A DNA stretch of 64,000 nucleotides, from positions 930,001 through 994,000 of the forward strand of contig NZ_JAPDIA010000007.1 in the NCBI RefSeq assembly GCF_029525575.1. The letters are read 5' to 3'. The stretch is from Cohnella rhizosphaerae. GTDB taxonomy: Bacteria > Bacillota > Bacilli > Paenibacillales > Paenibacillaceae. Shown here one piece after another: positions 1-8,239 of this stretch (its first letter is position 1; each line of letters opens with the position of its first letter). The notes beneath the pieces were generated by a model. That model worked only from the letters and a program-made list of their open reading frames with translations, was not told the DNA's origin and ran no database searches. The position numbers were made by a program, and so were the translations under genes.

Positions 1-474
1 CTTCCGTTCAACTTCATTACCGAAGCGCACGGTCACGCGACGTTCCTCGGAATGGACCTGTTCATGAATGGGGAGGAGGAAGCGCACTTCGCATGGTGGA
101 AGTCTCCTACGGCTGACGCCGCTATGACGATGGGGCTCGCCCTTACCGTCATCGTGATCTCGCACATTCAGGGTTTCCGCCACAACCGCAAGCATTACCT
201 CAAGCATTACTTCGAGCCGTGGCCGTTCTTCTTTCCGATCAACCTGATCGAGACGGTCGCCAAGCCGCTGACGCTCGGTCTCCGGCTATTCGGCAACATT
301 TACGCCGGCGAAGTCATGATCGGCGTTATCCTTGGCATGGGCTGGGTCGGCATTCCGGCGCTGCTCGTCTGGCAAGGTTTCAGTATATTCGTAGGCGCCA
401 TCCAGGCATTCGTATTCACGATGCTGACCATGGTTTATATCGGTCAAGCCAGCATTCACGAAGAAGATCATTAA
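1..474 (+). CDS. atpB: F1Fo ATP synthase subunit a (5'-truncated by window edge)
   Basis: The frame is open from base 1, so only the C-terminal part (157 codons) is present; the internal ATG at 52 is not the start. Subunit a is the membrane stator that forms the proton half-channels against the c-ring. The visible part holds the family signature around LGLRLFGN, which contains the essential arginine, followed by AGEV, then hydrophobic segments and a short charged tail rich in His and Glu. atpE follows 35 bp downstream with its own Shine-Dalgarno. Gene order atpB-E-F-H-A-G-D-C is the standard bacterial one, so identification is secure. Confidence 0.97.
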   Translation, partial: LPFNFITEAHGHATFLGMDLFMNGEEEAHFAWWKSPTADAAMTMGLALTVIVISHIQGFRHNRKHYLKHYFEPWPFFFPINLIETVAKPLTLGLRLFGNIYAGEVMIGVILGMGWVGIPALLVWQGFSIFVGAIQAFVFTMLTMVYIGQASIHEEDH

Positions 475-509
475 TCCCTAAGTACCCAATTTGAGGAGGA
501 AATTCACAA

Positions 510-731
510 ATGGAAATTTATGCTCTGTTAGCAGCTGCAATCGTGTTCGGCCTTGGCGCGCTCGGCGCCGGTATCGGTAACGGTCTGATCTTCTCCAAGA
601 CGGTCGAAGGTATCTCCCGCCAGCCTGAACTGCGCGGCGCCCTGCAAACGACGGCGTTCATCGGCGTAGGTCTGGTCGAAGCACTGCCGATCATCTCCCT
701 CGTCCTCGCGTTCATCTTCATGGCGAAGTAA
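510..731 (+). CDS. atpE: F1Fo ATP synthase subunit c
   Basis: This 73-residue double-helix hairpin protein forms the rotating c-ring. The first helix has the glycine ladder (G14, G16, G19, G21, G23, G25), the cytoplasmic loop has R37-Q38-P39, and the second helix carries the ion-binding carboxylate E57 in GLVEALP. Ala follows E57 and the first helix lacks the usual Gln/Ser sodium ligands, so proton coupling is expected (inference). A GAGGAGG-type ribosome site lies just before the ATG. Confidence 0.98.
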   Translation: MEIYALLAAAIVFGLGALGAGIGNGLIFSKTVEGISRQPELRGALQTTAFIGVGLVEALPIISLVLAFIFMAK

Positions 732-846
732 GCAATTTCATCTATAACGTTAGGCGCGGAGAGCCATCTGCCTCCACGCCTTCCTTATGCAAGCGGGCGC
801 AATTCGGATTTGATCGACAGTTTTTGGGTGAAAGGAGTGGCTATCG

Positions 847-1332
847 TTGACCATCACATGGACCAACTTTTTTGTTCAAGTCATCGCATTCGGCATCTTG
901 TATCTGCTGCTGTCGAAGTACGCCTTCGGTCCGCTTTTCGGCATCATGGAAAAGCGCCGTCAGCTTGTTAAAGAGCAGATCGACACGGCCGAGCGCAACC
1001 GCTCCGAGAGCGAGCGCTTCCTCGAAGAGCAGAAGCAATCGCTGCAGCAAGCGCGCAAGGAAGCCTACGATATTATCGAGCAAGCGAAGTCGACCGGCTC
1101 CAAGCAAGCCGACGACATCATCGCCGCGGCGCGCGGCGAATCGAGCCGCCTGAAGGAAGAGGCGGTACGCGACATCGAAGCCGAGAAAAACAAGGCGATC
1201 GCATCGCTCAAGTCCGAAGTCGGCGGCCTGTCCGTACAGATCGCCAGCAAGATCCTCGAGAAGCAGGTCGACGCGGGCGCCCAAGGCGAGCTGGTCGATC
1301 AATATCTCAAAGACGTAGGTAAGAAGTCATGA
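847..1332 (+). CDS. atpF: F1Fo ATP synthase subunit b
   Basis: A 161-residue peripheral stalk protein: one N-terminal membrane helix (about residues 5-25) followed by a long charged coiled coil rich in Glu, Lys, Gln and Ala. The start is TTG at 847; AAAGGAGTGG at 831-840 is well placed for it and no ATG fits. The 3' end overlaps atpH by four bases (ATGA), indicating translational coupling. A 115-bp gap separates it from atpE. Confidence 0.96.
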   Translation: MTITWTNFFVQVIAFGILYLLLSKYAFGPLFGIMEKRRQLVKEQIDTAERNRSESERFLEEQKQSLQQARKEAYDIIEQAKSTGSKQADDIIAAARGESSRLKEEAVRDIEAEKNKAIASLKSEVGGLSVQIASKILEKQVDAGAQGELVDQYLKDVGKKS

Positions 1333-1874
1333 GCCGCGGTACGGTCGTAGCCAAACGATACGCCAGGGCGCTCTTCGATCTGGCGCGCGAGCAAGACGCC
1401 GTAGCCAGCACGGAGAACGAGCTGAAGCTGATCGCTGACGCGATCGAGGCGAACGCGGACGTACGCGTCTTCCTGTCGGCTCCGAACATCACGCTGGACA
1501 AGAAAATCGCGCTGCTGCGCGGCACGTTCGGCGACAAGATGTCGCAAAATGTGCTGAACACGGTCAGCCTGCTGGTCGAACGCGGTCGCGAGACCGAGAT
1601 CCCGGCTGTGCTGGATGCTTATATGTCGGTCGCGGGCGGCGTCCTCGGACGCGCCGACGCGCTGGTCACGTCGGCCAAGGCGCTCACGCCCGAGCAGGCC
1701 GAAGAAATCTCGACGCAATTCGCGGCGATTATCGGCAAGAAGGTGCGTGTCATCGGCCAAGTCGACGAGTCGCTGATCGGCGGCATCACCGTCCGCATCG
1801 GCGATACGCTATACGACGGCAGCCTGCGCGGCAAGCTGAACCGTCTATCGAAGGAACTTCAAACGAGTCTGTAA
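1329..1874 (+). CDS. atpH: F1Fo ATP synthase subunit delta
   Basis: A 181-residue OSCP/delta subunit linking the b stalk to the top of the alpha-beta hexamer. The N-terminal KRYARALFDLA motif and the C-terminal GGITVRIGDTLYDGSLRGKL motif are typical of the family. The start overlaps the atpF stop codon. Length is normal. Confidence 0.97.
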   Translation: MSRGTVVAKRYARALFDLAREQDAVASTENELKLIADAIEANADVRVFLSAPNITLDKKIALLRGTFGDKMSQNVLNTVSLLVERGRETEIPAVLDAYMSVAGGVLGRADALVTSAKALTPEQAEEISTQFAAIIGKKVRVIGQVDESLIGGITVRIGDTLYDGSLRGKLNRLSKELQTSL

Positions 1875-1917
1875 TATACGCATGTATCTTGTAAGTAGGA
1901 GACAGGGGTGAACGAAT

Positions 1918-3432
1918 TTGAGTATCCGTCCTGAAGAAATCAGCACGCTGATCAAGCAGCAGATTCAGAACTATCAATCCGATATCCAAGTCGTTGACGT
2001 CGGTACCGTCATCACGGTCGGCGACGGCGTCGCTCGCGTCCACGGATTGGAAAAAGCGATGGCCGGCGAGCTGCTTGAATTCTCGAACGGCGTCGTAGGC
2101 ATGGCCCTCAACCTCGAAGAAGACAACGTCGGCGTCGTCATCCTGGGCCCGTACACCGGCATTCGCGAAGGCGACCAAGTCAAGCGTACCGGCCGCATCA
2201 TGGAAGTTCCTGTCGGCGAAGCGATGCTCGGCCGCGTCGTCAACGCGCTGGGCCAGCCGGTCGACGGCAACGGTCCGATCGCGACGACGAAGTTCCGCCC
2301 GATCGAATCCCCGGCTCCGGGCGTCATGGCCCGTAAGTCCGTATTCGAGCCGATGCAGACCGGCATCAAGGCGATCGACGCCATGATCCCGATCGGCCGC
2401 GGCCAACGGGAGCTCATCATCGGCGACCGCCAGACCGGCAAGACGACGATCGCGATCGACACGATCGTCAACCAAAAGGGCAATGGCGTTATCTGTATTT
2501 ACGTCGCCATCGGCCAGAAGCAATCGACCGTCCGTACGGTCGTCGAGTCCCTCCGCCGCCAAGGCGCGCTGGACTACACGATCGTCGTTACGGCGAGCGC
2601 GTCCGAGCCGTCCCCGCTGCTCTACATCGCGCCGTACACCGGCTGCGCAATGGGCGAAGAGTTCATGTACAACGGCAAGCACGTCCTGATCATCTATGAT
2701 GACTTGACCAAGCAAGCCGCAGCATATCGCGAGCTGTCCCTGCTGCTCCGCCGTCCTCCGGGCCGCGAAGCGTATCCGGGCGACGTATTCTACCTGCACT
2801 CCCGTCTGCTGGAGCGCGCAGCCAAGCTGAACGACGAGCTGGGCGGCGGTTCGCTCACCGCGCTGCCGTTCATCGAGACCCAAGCCGGCGACATCTCGGC
2901 TTACATCCCGACGAACGTCATCTCGATCACCGACGGTCAGATCTTCCTGGAGTCCGACTTGTTCTACTCCGGTCAGCGTCCGGCGGTCAACGTCGGTAAC
3001 TCGGTATCCCGCGTAGGTTCGTCCGCGCAGACGAAGGCGATGAAGAAGGTCGCGGGCACGCTCAAGACCGACCTCGCCCAATACCGCGAGCTGGCTGCGT
3101 TCGCAGCGTTCGGCTCGGACCTCGACAAGGTCACGCAATCCCGTCTCGACCGCGGTATCCGTACCCTCGAGATTCTGAAGCAAGGCATCAACGTACCGAT
3201 GCCGCTGGAGCGCCAGGTCGTCTCCCTGTACCTGGTCACCAAAGGCCATGCGGACAGCGTGCCGGTACAAGACGTACGCCGCTTCGAATCCGAATTCCTG
3301 AGCTATCTGGATGCGCAGCGCCCCGAGATTCTGGCATCCATCCGCGATACGAAGGACATTTTGCCCGACAACGACAAGGCGCTCGTCGAAGCGATCGGCG
3401 CCTTCAAGAAGAGCTTCGCTACAACGGCATAA
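1918..3432 (+). CDS. atpA: F1Fo ATP synthase subunit alpha
   Basis: A 504-residue regulatory, nucleotide-binding subunit of F1. The Walker A motif GDRQTGKT lies at residues 169-176 and the family signature PAVNVGNSVSRVG is present near residue 360. The start is TTG at 1918; the purine-rich AGGGGTG at 1904-1910 is 7 bases upstream. Full length, no frame damage. Confidence 0.98.
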   Translation: MSIRPEEISTLIKQQIQNYQSDIQVVDVGTVITVGDGVARVHGLEKAMAGELLEFSNGVVGMALNLEEDNVGVVILGPYTGIREGDQVKRTGRIMEVPVGEAMLGRVVNALGQPVDGNGPIATTKFRPIESPAPGVMARKSVFEPMQTGIKAIDAMIPIGRGQRELIIGDRQTGKTTIAIDTIVNQKGNGVICIYVAIGQKQSTVRTVVESLRRQGALDYTIVVTASASEPSPLLYIAPYTGCAMGEEFMYNGKHVLIIYDDLTKQAAAYRELSLLLRRPPGREAYPGDVFYLHSRLLERAAKLNDELGGGSLTALPFIETQAGDISAYIPTNVISITDGQIFLESDLFYSGQRPAVNVGNSVSRVGSSAQTKAMKKVAGTLKTDLAQYRELAAFAAFGSDLDKVTQSRLDRGIRTLEILKQGINVPMPLERQVVSLYLVTKGHADSVPVQDVRRFESEFLSYLDAQRPEILASIRDTKDILPDNDKALVEAIGAFKKSFATTA

Positions 3433-3466
3433 GCTGCGATCGCGAAGGCTTCGGCCATAGAAGCTT

Positions 3467-3504
3467 CCGCGCCGGCGCCGGGCCGCGAGGCCCGGGCGGC
3501 GCGG
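3467..3504 (+). other. GC-rich intercistronic stem-loop between atpA and atpG
   Basis: Perfect outer arms CCGCGCCG (3467-3474) and CGGCGCGG (3497-3504) enclose a second 7-bp GC stem with a GCGA loop. No T-tract follows, so it is not a normal terminator. It sits about 20 bp before the atpG start; a role in message processing or differential expression within the operon is only inference. Confidence 0.6.
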
Positions 3505-3524
3505 ACAATAAGGTGGTGACATGA

Positions 3525-4400
3525 ATGGCTAAAGGGATGCGCGAGATTAAGCGTCAGATCAAGAGCACGCAGAACATGAAGCAGATCACCAAGGCGATGG
3601 AGCTCGTCGCGGCGGCGAACCTCAAGCGCGCGCAGAACGCGGCGCTCGCGGGCCGGCCGTATGCCGACAAGCTCAAGGAAGTCGTCTCGAGCATCGCTGG
3701 CGGCGGCGGCAGCGTCAAGCACCCGATGCTCCAAACCCGCGAGGTGAAGAAGACGGCTTATATCGTCTTTACGTCCGACCGCGGTCTGGCCGGCGGCCTC
3801 AACAGCGGCCTGCTGAAGAAGTTCGTGGACACGCTGAAGAGCAAGCACAAGTCCAAGGCGGAGTACGATCTGTTCGTCATCGGACGCAAAGGCCGCGACT
3901 ATTTGAGACGCCGCGAATACGCGATCGTCCAGGACGTCATCGGCGTGCCCGACTCGCCGAAGTTCGCCGACGTTAAGGCAATCGCGGCGGCGGCCGTAGG
4001 CGGGTTCGAGCAGGGGACGTACGACGAGGTCCATCTCGTCTTCAACCGGTTCATCAACGCGCTTACGCAACTGCCGACGGTCAAGCAGCTGCTGCCGCTC
4101 GACGCTTCGGCGCTCGGCGCGACGAAGCAAGCGGGTCCGAGCGCGGGCTACGAGTACGAGCCGTCTCCGGAAGCGGTGCTGAACGTCCTGCTGCCGAAGT
4201 ATGCGGAGACTCTGGTCTACAGCGCGCTGCTGGAGAACAAGGCGAGCGAGTTCGGTTCGCGGATGACCGCGATGAGCAACGCGACCAAGAACGCCACCAA
4301 ACGGATCAACGAGCTGACCCTGACGTACAACCGCGCGCGTCAAGCGGCCATCACGCAGGAGATCGCGGAGATCGTCGGCGGCGCGAACGCACTGAGCTAA
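3525..4400 (+). CDS. atpG: F1Fo ATP synthase subunit gamma
   Basis: A 291-residue central rotor shaft. The N-terminal KRQIKSTQNMKQITKAMELVAA motif and the C-terminal TLTYNRARQAAITQEIAEIVGGA motif are the two antiparallel coiled-coil helices characteristic of gamma. The start at 3525 follows AGGTGGTGA. It lies between atpA and atpD as expected. Confidence 0.98.
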   Translation: MAKGMREIKRQIKSTQNMKQITKAMELVAAANLKRAQNAALAGRPYADKLKEVVSSIAGGGGSVKHPMLQTREVKKTAYIVFTSDRGLAGGLNSGLLKKFVDTLKSKHKSKAEYDLFVIGRKGRDYLRRREYAIVQDVIGVPDSPKFADVKAIAAAAVGGFEQGTYDEVHLVFNRFINALTQLPTVKQLLPLDASALGATKQAGPSAGYEYEPSPEAVLNVLLPKYAETLVYSALLENKASEFGSRMTAMSNATKNATKRINELTLTYNRARQAAITQEIAEIVGGANALS

Positions 4401-4477
4401 ACTTTCGCACGCGGCGGCTCGTCCGCCCAGCGAAGCGAAGGATACGGATATAGACTGAAGTTACAGGAGGGACACGA

Positions 4478-5884
4478 ATGAGCAAGGGGCGCATTGTCCA
4501 GGTCACGGGACCGGTCGTCGACATCGAGTTCGACAACGGCCATCTGCCGGACATCCTCAACGCAATCCAAATTCATCAGACCGGCGAACGCGAAGTCAAG
4601 CTGACGGTCGAAGTCGCGCAGCATCTGGGCGACAACATGGTCCGTACCGTCGCCATGTCTTCGACGGACGGTCTCATCCGCGGTACGGAAGCCGTCGATA
4701 CCGGCGCGCCGATTACGGTGCCGGTAGGACCGGCGACGCTCGGCCGCGTATTTAACGTGCTGGGCGACCCGATCGACAACGCCGGTACGGTCGACCGCAC
4801 GATCGCGAATCCGATTCACCGCCAGGCACCTCCGTTCGACGAGCTGTCGACGTCGCAAGAAATCCTGGAAACCGGCATCAAGGTCATCGACCTGATGGCG
4901 CCGTACGCCAAGGGCGGTAAGGTCGGCCTGTTCGGCGGCGCCGGCGTCGGCAAGACGGTTACGATGCAAGAGCTCATCCACAACATCGCCCAGGAGCACG
5001 GCGGTATCTCCGTATTCGCGGGCGTAGGCGAGCGTACGCGTGAAGGCAACGACTTGTACCATGAAATGAGCGACTCCGGCGTTATCGCGAAGACCGCGAT
5101 GGTGTTCGGCCAAATGAACGAGCCTCCGGGCGCGCGTCTGCGCGTCGCGCTGACGGGTCTGACGATGGCCGAGTACTTCCGCGACGAAGAAGGACGCGAC
5201 GTTCTGCTGTTCGTCGACAACATCTTCCGCTTCACGCAAGCCGGCTCCGAAGTATCCGCCCTCCTCGGCCGGATGCCGTCCGCGGTAGGCTACCAGCCGA
5301 CGCTGGCAACCGAAATGGGTCAACTGCAAGAACGGATCACTTCGACGAAAAAGGGTTCCGTTACCTCGATCCAAGCGATCTACGTACCGGCGGACGATTA
5401 CACCGACCCGGCTCCTGCTACGGCGTTCGCTCACTTGGACTCGACGACGAACCTCGAGCGGAACATCGCGGCAATGGGTATCTTCCCGGCCGTCGACCCG
5501 CTGGCATCGTCCTCCCGCGTCCTGGCGCCCGAAGTCGTCGGCGAAGAGCACTATGCCGTCGCGCAAGGCGTCAAGAAGCTGCTCCAGCGCTACAAGGAAC
5601 TGCTCGATATCATCGCCATCCTCGGTATGGACGAACTGTCCGAGGACGACAAGCTCGTCGTTCTGCGCGCGCGTCGCGTCCAACTGTTCCTGTCCCAGCC
5701 GCTGCACGTTGCCGAAGCCTTCAACGGCATGCCTGGCGTATACGTGCCGGTTAAAGATACCGTTCGCAGCTTTAAAGAGATCCTTGAAGGGAAGCATGAC
5801 GATCTTCCGGAACCGGCGTTCCATAATGTCGGCTCGATTGAAGGCGCAGTCGAGAAGGCGAAGAAGCTCGCTCAAGGGCTCTAA
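4478..5884 (+). CDS. atpD: F1Fo ATP synthase subunit beta
   Basis: The 468-residue catalytic subunit. Walker A GGAGVGKT is at residues 153-160, the catalytic glutamate is E185 in the VGERTREG motif, and the C-terminal DELSEDD motif that contacts gamma and epsilon is present. ACAGGAGGGACACGA precedes the ATG. Intact. Confidence 0.98.
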   Translation: MSKGRIVQVTGPVVDIEFDNGHLPDILNAIQIHQTGEREVKLTVEVAQHLGDNMVRTVAMSSTDGLIRGTEAVDTGAPITVPVGPATLGRVFNVLGDPIDNAGTVDRTIANPIHRQAPPFDELSTSQEILETGIKVIDLMAPYAKGGKVGLFGGAGVGKTVTMQELIHNIAQEHGGISVFAGVGERTREGNDLYHEMSDSGVIAKTAMVFGQMNEPPGARLRVALTGLTMAEYFRDEEGRDVLLFVDNIFRFTQAGSEVSALLGRMPSAVGYQPTLATEMGQLQERITSTKKGSVTSIQAIYVPADDYTDPAPATAFAHLDSTTNLERNIAAMGIFPAVDPLASSSRVLAPEVVGEEHYAVAQGVKKLLQRYKELLDIIAILGMDELSEDDKLVVLRARRVQLFLSQPLHVAEAFNGMPGVYVPVKDTVRSFKEILEGKHDDLPEPAFHNVGSIEGAVEKAKKLAQGL

Positions 5885-5908
5885 TCCGCTTTTGATGGAG
5901 GTATCGAT

Positions 5909-6310
5909 ATGAGCACCTTACGTTTGGAGATCGTCACCCCCGAGCGGACCGTCTACGACAAGGATGTCAACATGGTCGTCGCCCGCGGCGTAGACGGGGA
6001 TCTGGGCATCATGCCGCATCACATCCCGCTGGTGACGCCGCTCAAGATCGCGCCCGTCAAGGCGAAGATCGGGAACAACGATGAGTTCATCGCGGTTCAC
6101 GGCGGCTTCATGGAGGTACGCAAGGATAAGGTCGTCATCCTCGCGGAATCCGCCGAGCTCGGTTCGGACATCGACGTCCACCGCGCGCAGCAAGCCAAGG
6201 ATCGTGCGCAGGATCGTCTGAATCACAAGCAAACCGAAGTCGATCACAAACGGGCCGAGGCCGCGCTGCAGCGCGCGCTCACCCGGATTCGTGTCGGCGG
6301 CGGAGAATAA
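5909..6310 (+). CDS. atpC: F1Fo ATP synthase subunit epsilon
   Basis: A 133-residue subunit with an N-terminal beta-sandwich (ARGVDGDLGIMPHH motif) and a C-terminal helical hairpin rich in Lys, Arg, Ala and Gln. It inhibits hydrolysis and completes the rotor. Last gene of the operon; a terminator follows within 15 bp. Confidence 0.97.
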   Translation: MSTLRLEIVTPERTVYDKDVNMVVARGVDGDLGIMPHHIPLVTPLKIAPVKAKIGNNDEFIAVHGGFMEVRKDKVVILAESAELGSDIDVHRAQQAKDRAQDRLNHKQTEVDHKRAEAALQRALTRIRVGGGE

Positions 6311-6321
6311 GCTAAAGCTTT

Positions 6322-6383
6322 GATCGCCGGGAGGCGGCACCTGTTCGCAGGGAGCCGCCTCCCGGCGATTTTTGCGTTTTTTT
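6322..6383 (+). terminator. Rho-independent terminator of the atp operon
   Basis: A perfect 16-bp stem (ATCGCCGGGAGGCGGC at 6323-6338 with its complement at 6354-6369) is followed by T-rich sequence TTTTTGCGTTTTTTT. Very strong. Confidence 0.95.
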
Positions 6384-6409
6384 ACACCGGGCTTCTCTCG
6401 ACGTATACT
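6381..6409 (+). promoter_or_regulatory. Sigma-A-type promoter for the ypdA/bdr-like gene
   Basis: TTTACA (6381-6386) and TATACT (6404-6409) are separated by 17 bp, immediately after the atp terminator and 39 bp before the GTG start. Confidence 0.65.
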
Positions 6410-6447
6410 AAGCGTAGCGATCAAGAGGAAAGGCGGACGAATGCACA

Positions 6448-7458
6448 GTGGAAGATATCGTCATCGTAGGCGCGGGTCCATGCGGACTGTCGGCGGCGGC
6501 CGAGCTCCAGGACCAAGGCTTTAACCCGTTACTATTCGAGAAAGAAAACGTCGGCTATTCGATCTCCAGATATCCGGTCAACATGCAGTTTTTCAGCACG
6601 GCGCCGAATCTCGAGATCGCAGGCATCCCCTTCATTACGCCCAACGACAAGCCGTCCAGGCTGGAGGCGTTGAATTATTACCGCATCGTGTCCGAGCGAC
6701 GCGGGCTTCGAATTCGCCGCTACGAAGCGGTCACGGCCGTCGAGAAAGAGGGCGACGCTTTCCGCGTCACGTCGGTAGGCAGATCCGGCCAGCCTTCGTA
6801 TACGCACGCTCGCAAGGTCGTCATCGCGACCGGGTATTTCGATCATCCGAACCGGATCGGCATTCCAGGCGAGAATCACGCGCATGTGAGCCACTTTTTC
6901 ACCGAAGCGCATCCCTATGCGGGGACGCGCGTCGTCGTCATCGGAGGCAGCAACTCCGCCGTCGATGCCGCGCTGGAGATGGAGCGAGTGGGCGCTAAAG
7001 TGACGGTCGTATACCGGGGCGAATCGGTCTCGGCCAATATCAAGCCGTGGGTGCGGCCGATCTTCGACAGCTGCGCGGCCAAGGGACGAATCGACCTGCG
7101 CCTGCGCAGCAGCGTCGTCGAGATCGGCTATGACCAGGTCACGGTGGAACGCGTACAGGAAGCGGATTCGGCCGACGGCCGGACCGAGGTCGTCAGAGAG
7201 ACGCTGCCCGCGGACTTCGTGCTGGCGCTTACGGGATTCCGGCCGGACCGCGCATTCCTGCGTTCGATGGGCATCGATGCGCCGGACGGGATCATCCCGC
7301 CGAAGCACGATCCGGAGACGATGGAGACGAACGTGCCGGGCCTTTACCTGGCAGGCGTCGTTTCCACGGGACGTGATGCAAACGAGATTTTTATCGAGAG
7401 CGGGCGCTATCACGGCCGCAAGATCGCGGCGCATCTGGCCGCGCAGCGGACGGTCTAA
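6448..7458 (+). CDS. bdr: YpdA-family FAD/NAD(P)-dependent reductase (putative bacillithiol disulfide reductase)
   Basis: A 336-residue flavoprotein of the thioredoxin-reductase-like superfamily. An N-terminal FAD-binding GAGPCGLSAA motif (about residues 8-17), a second dinucleotide-binding GGSNSAVDAALE motif (about 170-181) for NADPH, and a C-terminal GVVSTGRDANEIFIESGR segment are visible. The CxxC active site of thioredoxin reductase is absent, as in YpdA/Bdr proteins, which recycle bacillithiol disulfide (family knowledge). The start is GTG at 6448; the ATG at 6441 is out of frame. It has its own promoter and is followed by a Dps gene, a plausible oxidative-stress pairing. Confidence 0.87.
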   Translation: MEDIVIVGAGPCGLSAAAELQDQGFNPLLFEKENVGYSISRYPVNMQFFSTAPNLEIAGIPFITPNDKPSRLEALNYYRIVSERRGLRIRRYEAVTAVEKEGDAFRVTSVGRSGQPSYTHARKVVIATGYFDHPNRIGIPGENHAHVSHFFTEAHPYAGTRVVVIGGSNSAVDAALEMERVGAKVTVVYRGESVSANIKPWVRPIFDSCAAKGRIDLRLRSSVVEIGYDQVTVERVQEADSADGRTEVVRETLPADFVLALTGFRPDRAFLRSMGIDAPDGIIPPKHDPETMETNVPGLYLAGVVSTGRDANEIFIESGRYHGRKIAAHLAAQRTV

Positions 7459-7545
7459 CAGTTGGCATTTATTTTCAGTCTGCTTGAAGGGCGCCGATCC
7501 CGGGTAAATTAGGAGAGCAAGCTTATCCAATCGGGAGGGATTCAC

Positions 7546-8007
7546 ATGCCTAAGATCCAGAACAATCTGAATCAAAATCTGGCGGACTGGAGCGTCATCT
7601 ACTTCAAACTGCACCATTTCCACTGGTACGTGAAGGGGCCGCACTTCCAGACGCTTCATTTGAAGTTCGAGGAGCTGTACAACTTCGCTGCATTGTCGTT
7701 GGATGAAGTGGCGGAGCGAATCCTTTCGATCGGCGGCAAGCCGTCATCCACGATGAAGGAATATTTGTCGCTCACGAAGATAAAGGAAGGCGGCGACGAG
7801 ACGAAGGACGTCGACATGGTCAAAGCCGTCATCGACGACTTCATCCTGCTCACCAACGGTCTGAACGAAACGCTGGAGATGGCCGAGGAGGCGGGCGACG
7901 CGCCGACGGCGGATCTGCTCACCAAGCAGGTCGAAGCGCTGCAAAAGCACGTATGGATGCTGAGCGCGACTGCAGGCATTAACGTTCCGACCAAGGTGAA
8001 GGCATAA
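7546..8007 (+). CDS. dps: Dps-family ferritin-like protein
   Basis: A 153-residue four-helix protein. The Dps ferroxidase ligands are all visible with family spacing: H26, H38, D53 and E57 in the KLHHFHWYVKGP / LHLKFEELY / DEVAERIL context. It would form a dodecamer that oxidises and stores iron and protects DNA from peroxide. GGGAGGG precedes the ATG. No obvious PerR box was seen upstream. Single-gene unit ending in a terminator. Confidence 0.94.
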   Translation: MPKIQNNLNQNLADWSVIYFKLHHFHWYVKGPHFQTLHLKFEELYNFAALSLDEVAERILSIGGKPSSTMKEYLSLTKIKEGGDETKDVDMVKAVIDDFILLTNGLNETLEMAEEAGDAPTADLLTKQVEALQKHVWMLSATAGINVPTKVKA

Positions 8008-8027
8008 GCCGCAAACCTGCTTATTAA

Positions 8028-8071
8028 GAAATCCCGTCATCGGACCATGTCCGGCTGGCGGGATTTTTTTA
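8028..8071 (+). terminator. Terminator of dps
   Basis: GAAATCCCGTCA (8028-8039) pairs imperfectly with TGGCGGGATTT around 8056-8066 across an inner TCGG/CCGG-like loop, followed by seven Ts. Confidence 0.85.
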
Positions 8072-8239
8072 ATTATGTGGCGGTCATTACAGAACCGAAG
8101 GCCGTTTGAGGCGATAATTGTGAAAGAAGTCGCATATATTCGCTGTTTTTCTAATTTTATAATTGGGTTTGCGGCATCTGTACATAGGTCTTTGATCGTG
8201 CAAAAGCACTTATATGGATACGGAATAGGGAGTGTAGGT

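Noticed and set aside
8075..8239. 55-codon N-terminal extension of FecR copy 1
   Set aside because: No ribosome site at 8075, and the extension would bury the signal peptide that begins at 8240.
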